From Panax quinquefolius (Eukaryota; Streptophyta; Magnoliopsida; Apiales; Araliaceae), in assembly GCA_020205615.1 (NCBI GenBank), contig CM035170.1, positions 115,490,213 to 115,554,212 on the forward strand: 64,000 nucleotides of DNA, given 5' to 3'. Position 1 is the first letter of the stretch, and every line of letters starts with the position of its first letter. Position numbers and translations under genes: made by a program. Of this stretch, positions 47,885-59,866 are shown one piece after another. The notes under the pieces are model-generated. The model was not told the DNA's origin. It made no database searches and was given only the letters and a program-made list of their open reading frames with translations.

Positions 47885-50600
47885 TGTAAGACCCCAACTT
47901 ATTATTAATGAAATTTAATTTTCTCTATTTATTATTTTGAAATAGTAAGGGTTGATTTGATTAATGTGGATAGTTAGGGGTAAAATACGCAAATATTTCA
48001 AAATAAGCAAGTGGTTATAAAATATTTATTGTTGTCGGGAATATTCGTTTGGTCATGGAATATTAAATCTTTGTCGAATAATATTAAATGCGACGAAGTA
48101 GCGACCATGTGTGGCCCCATAACTTGAAAGCGATTGGATGAAGAAAACGACAAATATAAGTGGTTTAAAAATAATCTACAGGCGTAGTTATTCACGCTAT
48201 CTTCGTTAAAATACCCTTGGTTAAAACACGAGAAGACACCAGTATTGCACCAATTATTGATTCTTACGTGAAGGCACTTACTCAATAATGGTTACTGATA
48301 ATTCTTTATTCAGTATTTTATTGAGTTAATAATTCTTTGCGTTGATATTTTATATTGTTGTTGTTTCATAATTGTCATTTACACAAGATTTTTCATTATC
48401 GAAGCAATAATTCATATTATCTGAATAATATTATTAGATAACATTATTGGCAATGTCTAGAAAGTTACATCTAAGGAGAGGTTTGGTCACCTAATTGCGC
48501 TTGATGAAGAAATTCTTATTGGAAAGCCCCTCTTCCCTGGGCCTGCACGTCACAATATTGTGATTACGTAATATTATTTGTGAATAATTAATTATTGATT
48601 CATATGATAAGGAAAATATTAATTTTATGTGGATATAGATGGAGAAAATTTTAATGTGACAATTGTTGAAAATTGAAATTTTATCTTTTTCCGATAAAAT
48701 AATTTATTTAAATATATTATTATATTATAATAATATAATAATGGTGATATTTTTACAAATCGAATGTGGGATATATGAGTATCTGAGGAGGAAGAGTATT
48801 TTTGTTGCAATAAATATTTAAAACATGTTAAACATGTCGGTGGACCCCATTTATTGATCGAAATTTGATTATAAATTGTAAAATCGCCTGTTTGTGGATT
48901 TCGGTCAATTTCATTTTGGAATTGGAAAAACTTTTTTACTGTAAAGTTGTAGAGAATTGAATTTCCTATAAAAACTCATGAGATTCAATTTTTCGATAAA
49001 ATGGGCTATTTATTATGAATTATTGAAGTTCAAGTTCAAATAATTAATTTTGGGAGTTTTAGTTAATTATTTTGAGAAAAACGTTTTTTTTGCAACTAAG
49101 TTGGCCTCACATGTGATTCAAATGGGCTGAGATCAATTGTCTAAGGTGGGCTAAAGAAAATGTGAAAAATATATTAATATTATATTCAATTTTCTACTTT
49201 GGTGTTCTAAGCATTTTCCATAAATAGGGTGCTTGGGTTAGAATTGAAAAACACACCGTAAAGTTTTTCTCTCTATTTCTCTCTCGATATATTGAGCGTA
49301 TTCTTGTGAGTATACTTTGAGTATTGTTAGACGGTGCAAGTTCCCTTCAAAGACTATACAGGTATTCCATTTAAGTACTTAATCTTTCGAGATAAGGGAT
49401 GTTATTTTCTTCTCAAATGATATTATTTCTTGATATCATTATCTTTGAAATATTGGTTGAAACTTTTTATCAAATTTGGAACTTTTCCATGTATGGGTTA
49501 CTTATTCATGAGTTACTTATCATGAGTTACTTACTTCACACGAGTTACTATTCATGAGTTCTTATTCACGAATTCTTATTCATTAAGTACTATTCATGAA
49601 GCGTGAAGATGTTTTTGGGAAATTTCTATCTTTTGGTGTCGAGTTACTATTCACGATATCTGCCTTATATTCACCGAAAAATAAAATTTCTTCTTTTTGT
49701 CCAAAATATCTATTCGGATACTAGCTTTGATTGTATCCATGTTTTGATCATTCGTGAATTTTACACCACTATGATTATTTTTGAGGTATTTTTGAACATG
49801 GATAAAACAAAAGTACGAATCCTTAATCCTTAATCCTTATCATTTTGTTTCAATTTGGATTCGTTTCTTTAAAATATTTTCATCATCCTCGGTCTTAAAT
49901 GATGATATTATTGAATATCTTTGGCAGTAATGCAAAGATGAATGATTTCTGAAGAATATCTTTGCCCAGTAGTAAAATGATGAGCAGTGTTTAAATGAAC
50001 ATGACCAATCGATGAATATCTTTGGCACAGTAGTCTGAGATGAATATTTGATTCGGATGTATATTGATTGATGTTACGAGGGATAAAAGATGAGACGATG
50101 AACTTTTAAATTCATACATAGAAGATAGTAGTTTGCATTCTCTTACTTAACTCTTCTAATGAATTATTATTTCAGCTATGCGAATATTGATTTAAAATTT
50201 GTTGTCTATTGTATTCTATTAGATTTTTCCCTGTTGAAAACTAACGGTAATTTGTTGTATATTATCTTAGTCATAATATTCTTTCTTTGGGCTAGTTGAG
50301 CTCACCCTTTTCCTTTTTGTTCCATTTTTCTTCTCGTGAGGCGAGAATATAAATAGATGTAGCCTTGGGGTATGGAATGAAGGTTTTATAAAGAATTGTT
50401 GAAAGAGTCCTCACCATTTTGTAAAATAATGTATCAATAAATGTGATGAGGATTTATTTGAGTATAGATATTGTCTGAAGATAATATTTGTATTCAAACT
50501 CACGATTTTACTGTTGTAATAATAAAGTTGTAGTTGTTTACGTACCATGTATTGACAACTTTCGAATGGGTGATGTATACCTATTTTGGGGGCGTCATAT
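47885..50600 (+). repeat. Probable solo LTR of the gypsy family
   Basis: Starts TGTAAGACCCCAAC and ends GGGGGCGTCATA, 2.7 kb, with no primer site or purine tract at either side. Flanking bases TATAA (left) and TATAG (right) look like a one-mismatch 5-bp target duplication. TATA-like CCATAAATAGGG at 49218-49229. Contains loop-conserved hairpins at 49917-49939 and about 50024-50045. Confidence 0.7.
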
Positions 50601-51186
50601 ATAGACCACCGCTTCTATTCCCTCATTATCCCATTTACTCACCCAACTACACTTTTATTACACCGAAAGGAATTGTGAAGTAAAAGGGTGAGCAACTAGC
50701 TCAAGAAAAGAATATCATGACTAAAGATAATTAAATTATCAATAGCCTTCATCAAGAATAAATCGGATTTAGAACATATGGTAGATGATAAAACTTTTTA
50801 ACCATAGTTGCAGCGGAACGAGAAATCCATTAGAAGAGTCAAATAGACCATAAAATCTATTTTCTTCTCCATGTTAAAAGTCCACCAACAATGTTTTATC
50901 CGTGTAATATCAATCAACAATTCATGTCCACAATCACATGTATAACTCATAATCGTAATTGTAGTTCTAAATTCCTTTTCTCATCTAAAACAAAGATAAT
51001 TTTCATCACCTGAAACATCAAAGATCATGGTTATACCAAATCATAGTTCATGTTCATAATCATACTAATAAATTTATCTTTGCACTACGGGCCAAAGATA
51101 TTCATCAACAAGTCATCTTTGCACTACGGGCCAAAGATATTCATCAACAATTCATCTTTGCACAACAGGCTAAGATATTCCTCAAC
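50601..51186 (-). repeat. Middle of the host minus-strand LTR, left of the insertion
   Basis: Minus-strand copy of the LTR part seen in plus sense at 63480-63990 (CTACACTTTTATTAC..., GGGTGAGC...). Carries three tandem hairpins at 51076-51099, 51115-51138 and 51164-51177, and is interrupted at 51187 by TGTGACGCCCCC. Confidence 0.8.
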
Positions 51187-53557
51187 TGTGACGCCCCCAA
51201 AATTAGGTATACGTCACCCATCTTGGGTCGCCACTTATATGGTACATAAATTCAAATACAACTGTCGTGTATAACACGACAAAACATAAACTGTAAGTTT
51301 GAATACAAATATTATCTACTAGAGATTATACAAACTCAAAAGGAGTCCTCATTACAATTATTATCACACTATTTCACAGAATAGTGAGGACTATTAATGC
51401 TATCCTCTAGACCATCACTCCGTTCCCCGACTCGTCCTAGCTATATTCTCATTTCCTGAAGAGAACAGTGAAAGGAAGGGTGAGCTTAACTAGCCCAGTA
51501 AGAAATATTATGACTAAGATAATGCAGAATAAATTATCATTAGTCTCCAACAATGTTAAACTGACAAAATATAATAGACATCAAGTTTAACTGCAGCGGA
51601 ACAAACAATCCATTAAAAGGGTCAAGTAGAAAATAAAATCTACCATCTTTTATGATTAAAAGGTTTTTCATCATTTGTTATCGTTGAGACTCGACAATAA
51701 ATATTCCACATCATCGAATCACCCTATCTACTACGGCCAAGGATATTCTTTAGTATCACGACCACAATTATCCATGCACTACGGGCCAAGAATATTTGTG
51801 TATTCATTAATGGTCATGATCATGCCAACAACTCGTCCATCAATACACTACGGGCCAATGAGAACTTTTACCACATCATTTATAACATTACGGTCATGAT
51901 TACAATCAATAATCCTCGGTCATAATCATACCAAGTCCATCTATGCACTACTGTGCCACGTATGACTTTCAAAAAAATATAAACATGAGGATGATGACAA
52001 TGATATAAGAATTCAATAAAACAAGTTCAAGAATTATTTTATCCGGAATTATTAACGTCCAAATTGTCAACATGATCTTCTTTTTTGTAGAGTAAAATTC
52101 AAGAATGATCGTAAGAATATTTCCATGAAAGATCTCGGATGAAACGCAAATATCGAGGATATTCTACTAATTTCATGGAGTATAGAAGTCAAAATTTTAA
52201 CCAACCGAGTATAATAAAGAATGGAATAACAAAAGAAATCACCATGCATGCGGTACTTAGCATAGACGAGTTATTCCAATGAGAATAATAATAACGGAAC
52301 CATGTCGAATAAATTTTGCAAGCGGGATGTTCCAATGAGAATAATAAAGACGGAACCAGGTCCGGTGTAAAACACACAAACAGGATGTTCCAACAGAATA
52401 ATAATAAGACGAAACCAGATCCGGTGTAAAACACACAGATAAGATGTTCCAACGGAATAATAATAAAGATTTTAACCAGGTCCTGTAAAACACACGCATA
52501 CATGATGTTCCAATGATAATAGAAGAATGTCACCAAGTATAGGGTGATCCAGCGTATACAGTTATTCCAATGAGAATAATAAGAAATGGAATAACAACAG
52601 TTCTCTTCATGAATAAGAAAGAATAACACCCCTTAGAGTACAACAAATAATATTCCCTACCTTAAGAAGAAAATCTGATATATAAAAGATCATGAAGTAG
52701 CAGAATACTTTCTTCTCTCTCTATAGTTTATCTCTCTAGAGTTTCAGTAAATTCGTAAAAAAATAATGAATGAAGGAGCTTCTATTTATAGAAAAATGGA
52801 ATGCATAGTAACTAACTCATGAACGGTCGTGATTGATTTACTTTAATCTGACGGTCCATATTTAAAGCAAAATCTTTTAAATAAAATATAATATATTGTA
52901 TTTATAATCTAATAAAACGAATAACTTTATAAAAGATTTTACTATGCAAACACTATGCAAACACTATGCATAATCAAATATAATATATTCTAATTATTGT
53001 CTAATAAAACAAATAACTTTATAAAAGTATTATGTTTTATATAAAAATATTTTACTATGCAAAACACTTGTCGTAATAGAATATAATATATTTTATTTAT
53101 AGAATAACTTTATAAAAGTATTATGTTTTATATAAAAGATTTTTGTATTATTACATTAATAATACCAACAAAACCGAGTGACTTATCACTTAAGCATCAA
53201 TAATTAATACTGTGTATTAGCTTATATGCGACCATCGCCAGACATCGCATTTCTTTTAACAATTGGGTGTTTCAAGCGATTAACGGTAAAACTTCCGTCG
53301 TTATTTTCATAAAGTATTTTATCGTTTTCTCAATCCGACAATTATTCCGTTGTGGGATCCACCAATGATTGTGCCGTTGTACGAATATTCCCAGTTAAAA
53401 CGAATATTCCCCGACCAATCGAATATTATATAACAACTTGCGTACTTTGTAAAATTTATAAATATTACCCACAACTATTATATCAATTTCACTCCATAAT
53501 ATTCAAAAATAATATTTATAAAAAATTCATCTTTATTCAAAAAGTTGGGGTTTTATA
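51187..53557 (-). repeat. 3' LTR of the internally deleted gypsy element
   Basis: Copy of 55627-57964. TATA box at 52782-52790 (minus). The terminal TGTA has become TATA at 53554-53557. Hairpin motifs at about 51740-51960. Confidence 0.9.
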
Positions 53558-53568
53558 ATCTCCCCTTC

Positions 53569-54186
53569 TTATGAAATTTCGCCCTCGAAATTAGGGTACA
53601 TACCTGGTATGTCGAAGAGGTGAGGATACCTTGATTTCACTTCAAATTCTAACTCTTGAGGTATAACCTTTGAGTGTAGAATACAATTCCTCTTATGCAA
53701 GATGTTAACACGTATCTCCCCATACGTTAAATCTTCTGCTATCTCGTCCGGTTCTAAATTAATAATGTGGTTCGGGTCGTCCACATATTTACGTAACATC
53801 GATACGTTAAAAATGTTATGAACACGCGACATACTTGGCGGTAAAACGAGTATATAAGCCACAGTTCCTACTCAATCGAGGATTTCAAATGGACCAATAA
53901 AATCAAGGGTTGAGATTTCCTCTCTTTATCGATTCTTGCTTCTAGAATAACGCCCTCTTGAACCTTCTTAATTCTTCACATTCATCAGCTCCGGGTGTGT
54001 AACTTGAGCTGCTTTAACTTTATCGATTAAAGTCGATTCTAATCGTATATTCGTTATCTTCACGTGGGTTCGTATATTCGCATTTATAAACGCATACGAT
54101 CTTCTACTCAACACGTCAGCTACCACGTTTGCTTTCCCACGATGGTATTGAATGGTACGATCGTAATCTTCAACAGCTCGGGTCAA
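53569..54186 (-). pseudogene. RNase H tail joined to integrase end/chromodomain
   Basis: 53968-54186 reads DYDRTIQYHRGKANVVADVL (end of RNase H) and a linker. 53569-53862 then reads SMSRVHNIFNVSMLRKYVDD, EDLTYGEIRVNIL and RYPHLFDIPG, the integrase C-terminus plus a worn chromodomain. The integrase catalytic core between them is deleted. The chromodomain points to the chromovirus branch (Tekay/Del-like). Confidence 0.8.
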
Positions 54187-54511
54187 CGTCTTTGGCGCAT
54201 GTTACGTTCATTTTAGTTGAAGAAATATTTGAGGGTTTAAGAAATGGGTTTTGTCTTTGGGGTCAATCAATACGAAATTCGATTTCACGCCTAGGGTAGG
54301 CTAAGAAGTCTTCAAGAATCGTCGGAAATTTATTAACAATAGAAATATCATTCAAAACTGTGACTCTCATCCAAGACTTGGATAACACGTCAAATTGATA
54401 CCTATCAACTTGTCATCGTCATTCAGGACATCGCCTACATAAGGTTTGGCTTCGGTGCATTCCACATAAGAAAGTCAACAACGAAAGGACTGGGGCTCTT
54501 TACTTATGGCT

Positions 54512-54709
54512 TTATATGACAATGATTGACTGTAGTGGTTTGGTTGCTTTAATTCGCATAACAGGTTGGTTAAGAATATGAAAGCTAACAACCTTACGAA
54601 AAGCATTATGGGTAGTTAACCAATTGATTCCTAAAATCGCATCAAAGGCAAGTATTTTTAAAAAGATAAGATTGACAGGTAACGTGAAAGTGTCGATTTG
54701 AATCAACAA
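54512..54709 (-). pseudogene. Aspartic protease tail fragment
   Basis: FDAILGINWLTTHNA corresponds to the conserved end of gypsy protease (F-D-ILG-DWL...A). The active-site D-SG part upstream is not in this frame. About 66 codons. Confidence 0.75.
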
Positions 54710-54895
54710 GATTTATAAACAATGGAGGTAACGAAGGTTTCTACTAACGAAATTTCAACCAATAAGTCAAAGTCTATCAAATATAAACGTTGAGCGCAAG
54801 CAAGAGAGATAAAAGAATCGGTATAATCGGTATCTAATAAGGTATAGACTTCGCAAGAATTTATAATTAACTAACCCGTGCTAACTCCGTTCGGG

Positions 54896-55426
54896 TTACT
54901 CGTTTTTTGAGGAGTCACGAAAAACGATCTTCTTGAAATAGCCGACTTTGTTTTGTTCGTATCCGCCTTTGGTGCCACCGTCCCAGCTGGACTTGACTTT
55001 GGTGCACGACAAAATTGAGCTAAATGGCCTTCTCTTCATGAAATTTCCACTTCTATTATCTTGGCCCTGATTACCACCGAAGTGGTTACCATTCTTGGCA
55101 TGATAATTTCCCCCACGATGGTTATCATTGCCCCGATGGCCGTTGCCACCAGTAAGATTATTATCGTGTTGTTGGTCGTTACCTTTTGGTTGTGTTAACT
55201 CATTATCGCGCTCCAATAACTGAGCCCTATTCAGAACATCTAAATATAAACAAAGTTTGTGAGAAATGAGGTATTGACGTATATCGGATTTCGAACCTCT
55301 TAGAAACATTCGCGTCATTCGCTCCTCATTATCGACCAAATGGGATGCAAATCGGGATAACTCCGCAAACTTAGCCACGTGTTGTGATACAGTCATATTA
55401 TTTTGCTCCATTGCTATTCTCAACAT
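54896..55426 (-). pseudogene. gag fragment of the internally deleted gypsy element
   Basis: A 176-codon reading with the capsid-like end (MEQNNMTVSQHVAKFAELSR, FLRGSKSDIRQYL) and an Asn/Gly/His-rich basic tail. The expected CCHC knuckle is absent, replaced by FSSILSCTKVK. N-terminal half missing or out of frame. Confidence 0.8.
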
Positions 55427-55626
55427 TCTCGGATGTCATTTTCAAACACTGCCACAAAACAAGGGTTAATTGACATGCAACATATTATCACTATACTCTG
55501 ACCGACCAATCAAATACCAAATAAACTTAGGTAGGTCATACTAGCGAAGGAATTCTCCGTCTCTCCCCTCCTAGTTCTATTCTCACATCCTAGCCAGGGA
55601 TCATATCCCTAAGCTTTGATACCAAC

Positions 55627-57964
55627 TGTGACGCCCCCCAAAATTAGGTATACGTCACCCATCTTGGGTCGCCACTTACATGGTACATAAATTCAAATAC
55701 AACTGTCGTGTACAACACGACAAAACATAAACTGTGAGTTTGAATACAAATATTATCTACTAGAGATTATACAAACTCAAAAGGAGTTCTCATTACAATT
55801 ATTATCACACTATTTCACATAATAGTGAGGACTACTAATGCTATCCTCTGGACCATCACTCCATTCTCCGACTCGTCCTAGCTATATTCTCATTTCCTGA
55901 AGAGAACAGTGAAAGGAAGGGTGAGCTCAACTAGCCCAGTAAGAAATATTATGACTAAGATAATGCAGGATAAATTATCATTCGTTTCCAACAATGTTAA
56001 ACTGACAAAATATAATAAACATCAAGTTTAACTGCAGCGGAACAAACAATCCATTAAAAGGGTCAAGTAGAAAATAAAATCTACTATCTTTTATGATTAA
56101 AAAGGTTTTTCATCAACATTATCGCCGAGACTCAACTTAAAATAAATATTCCACATCATTGAATCACCCCTGCACTTCTGACGCGAGGATATTCTTTAGT
56201 ATCACGCGACCACAATTATCCATGCACTACGGGCGAGAATATTTGTGTATTCATTAATGGTCACGATCATGCCAACAACTCTCCATCAATGCACTACTAG
56301 GGCCAATGAGAACTTTTACCACATCATTTGTAACATTACGGTCGTGATTACAATCGAATAATCCTCGATCATAATCATACCAAGTCCATCTATGCACTAC
56401 AGACCCACGATGACTTTCAAAAAAAATATAAACATGAGGATGATGACAATGATATAAGAATTCAATAAAACAAGTTCAAGAATTATTTTATCTAGGAATT
56501 ATTAACGTCCAAATTGTCAACATGATACAGTTTTGTAGAGTAAAATTTAAGAATGATCAGAAGAATATTTCCATGAAAAGATACTGGATGAAGCACAAAT
56601 ATCAAGGATATTCTACTAATTTCATGGAGTATAGAAGTCAAAACTTTAACCAACTGAGTATAATAAAGAATGGAATAACAAAAGAAATCACCATGCATGC
56701 GGTACTTCACATAGACAGGTTATTCCAACAGAATAATAATAACGGAACCATGTCAGGCAAAATTTGCATCGACAGGATGTTCTAACAGAATAATAAAGAT
56801 GGAACCAGGTTCGGTGTAAAACACATGCATGTGGATGTTCCAACGAATAATAATAAGATCGAACCGGTCCGGTGTAAAACACACGCATGCGAGGATGTTC
56901 CAACGGAATAATAATAAAGATTTTAACCAGTCCTGTAAAACACTTATGATACGATGTTCCAATGAGAATAATAGAAGAATGTCACCAAGTATAGGGTAGA
57001 TCAGCGTATACGAGTTATTCCAACAGTAATAATAAGAAATGTAATAACAACAGTTCTCTTCATGAATAAGAAAGAATAACACCCTTACGAGTACAACAAA
57101 TAATATTCCCTACCTTAAGAAGAATAATCTTTGGATATATAAGTAATGAAGTAGCGAGAATACTTCTTCTTTCTCTCTATAGTTTACCTCTCTCTAGAGT
57201 TTCGGTGAATTAAATGAAAATAATGAATGAATGAGCTTCTATTTATAGAAAAATAGAATGCATAGTAATTAACTTCATGAGCAGTTAAAGAGATTGATAT
57301 AATATATTCAAACACTATGCATAATAAAACAAATAACTTTATAATATATTATATTTTATTATGCAAACACTATCATAATAAAATATAATATATTCCAATT
57401 ATTGTTTAATAAAACAAATAACTTTATAAAAGTATTACATTTTTATATAAAAAGATTTTACTATCACGAAATACTATGCGATAATAGAATATAATATATT
57501 CTATTTATAGAATAACTTTATAAAAGTATTATGTTTTATATAAAAGATTTTACGTATTATTACATTAATAATACCAACAAAATTGAGTGACTTATCACTT
57601 AAGCATCAATAATTAATACTGAGTGTACTTCTTATCACCACCACAGCGTATTCTTCGTATTTTTTAACACCGGGTGTTTCAACAGTTAACGGTAAAACTT
57701 CCGCCGTTATTTTCATAAAGTATTTTTGTCATTTTCTCAATCCGACAATAATTCCGTTGTGGAGTCCACCAATGATTGTGCCGTTTTACGAATATTCCCT
57801 GTTAAAACGAATATTTCCCAACCAATCGAATATTATATAACAACTTGCGTACTTTGTAAAATTTATAAATATTACCCACAATTATTATATCAATTTCACT
57901 CCATAATATTCAAAAATAATATTTATAGAAAATTCATCTTTATTCAAAAAGTTGGGGTTTTACA
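55627..57964 (-). repeat. 5' LTR of the internally deleted gypsy element
   Basis: TG start at 57963-57964, CA end at 55627-55628, TATA box at 57239-57247 (minus). The LTR pair is clearly similar but differs by scattered changes and indels. Confidence 0.9.
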
Positions 57965-59866
57965 TCAATAGTTCATATTTGCACTACAAGCCAAATATAT
58001 TCATCAACAGTTCATATTTGCACTACAGGCCAAATATATTAATATCTAAAAGAAATACATAATTATTTCAGAATTTATATAAACCATAATTATAACCATG
58101 TTGATCAATTCACCTTTGCACTTAAGCTAAAAATATTCAATTGTAAATTCAATGGTCATAATCATACCAGTCAAAGATTCAACTTTGCACTACTGGCCAA
58201 AGAGAACCCATAGTCATGATCATACCAATAATCTACCAATCTTTACACGCAAGTCAAAGAGAAATTCCATCACCAGGGTTATAAAAATGTTATATATGAT
58301 AATAAAAACAAAATGATCAACAACTGCATTTATTTTCAAGAGCAACAATCATAAATCAACGATAATTTGGTCAAAAAAAGAAACCAATTTTTGTCGTGAA
58401 TAGTACAGTGAATAAGTAACTCGTGAATAATAAGAACTCATGAATAGTAACTTCGTGAATAAGACTCAAGTATTCGTACATAAGACCGTGATATCGTAAA
58501 TAATATCATATACGTAAATAGTATCATATACACGAATAGTGCCGTATACGTGAATAGTAACCCCGAATCAAAAAGGTAGAAATTTCACAATAAAATTCAT
58601 ACCAATATTTTAGTATAATGATATTGAAAGAATAACATCATTAGAAAGAAAATAACATCCCTTACTATCCCTTACTTCAAAAGAGCAGCACTTCTGACTG
58701 GATATCGGATATAACGCTGAAGGAAACTTGCACTGATGAATAGCAACTCACCAAGTATCTAAATACTCACAAAATACACTCGATAATCTAGATAGAGAAA
58801 GAGAGAAAACTTGTTTCTGGTGTGATTTTCAATTCTAACTTAGCCCTCTATTTATAGGAAAATGTTAGCACGCCGAAGCAGACTTGACCTGCTACCTGAT
58901 GGCTTTACCTATTACTATTCCACCCACCAAAAATTAGCCATCTTCCCCAACAACCAAAAATGGGGCCCACCCATTTCTAAAATTTTTCACCAAAATCATT
59001 TATAAACCTAATTTCCGAATCAGTCACCTCTTAAAATTCATAACAAATCATTCGTTCATTTTTAACGGTTCAAAATTTATGGACATATACTTAACTTATA
59101 TATGTATAACATATCCAAAAATCACAACGATCCAACGGTCAGATTAAAAATTATAACTCATACAATATAACTCAAGAACACTGATTTGATCTTTTAATAC
59201 CTCCAATCCGACAAAATACTGATAAAACACCTCAACATTATCTCCTTCATTTAACCACATAAATAAATCCATCATTTATATCCACATCAAATAAATATTT
59301 CCTTATCATATAAATCAATAATTAATTATTCACAAATAATATTACAGAATCATAATAATGACAACCAGACAGTTCCAGGAAAGAGGGGGCTTTCCGATAA
59401 GGATTTCTCCTTAATGGCGCGCAATTAGGTGACCAAACCTCTCCTTGACAGAACTTTTTAGACATTGCCAATAATGCTATCTAATAATATTATTCCAAAT
59501 AATATGAATTATTGATCTGATAATGGAGATGATGTCGCGAAATGACAATTATTGAGCAAACAATAATATAAAATATCAACGTAGTAATTATTGAATCAAT
59601 AAAATAAAATATTGAGCAGTAATTACTTGTAATAATTATTTAGTAGTGCCTTCTACGTAAGGATCAATAATTCAAAAATAATACCGCAGGTATGCTTCTT
59701 TGTGCAACACACGCGTATTCATCAGTATTTTAACCACCGGTATTCAACGGTGTTAATTGGTAACAACTACGCCAGTTATTTATAAAAACTCAATTTTGTC
59801 ATTTTCTTCATCCGACAGTTATTCGTTATGGGGCCCACAAATGGTTGCGCCGTCGTACGAATATAC

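Larger units (their letters stand above)
51187..57964 (-). mobile_element. Minus-strand Ty3/gypsy chromovirus element with internal deletions
   Basis: 5' LTR 55627-57964 (TGTAAAACCCC ... GGCGTCACA), primer site GTTGGTATCAAAGC just below 55627, purine tract AAGAAGGGGAGA, and 3' LTR 51187-53557. Flanks TCAAC (51182-51186) and TCAAT (57965-57969) give a 5-bp target duplication with one mismatch. The interior is only 2.07 kb: a gag, a protease piece, the tail of RNase H, and the integrase end/chromodomain. Most of RT and the integrase core are deleted, so it cannot move by itself. Confidence 0.9.
47177..59866 (-). mobile_element. Minus-strand gypsy LTR broken into pieces by serial insertions
   Basis: The LTR end TGTGACAACCCCAAAATAGG starts at 47177 and family sequence continues to about 47321. 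It resumes at about 47790-47884 (ACGTATATAATACGACA), 50601-51186 and 57965-59866. Between these blocks sit about 470 bp of unknown DNA with a 122-codon ORF, a plus-strand solo LTR (47885-50600), and an internally deleted gypsy element (51187-57964). TATA box on minus strand at 58848-58856. No interior of its own is found next to it. Confidence 0.65.

Noticed and set aside
52189..52629. 146-codon minus-strand ORF with hydrophobic stretches, also at 56688-57082 and 26809-27148
   Set aside because: The same LTR leader is read in each copy. The Tyr/Phe/Ile richness comes from TTATTATTACATTGG-type repeats, and copies have different breaks.
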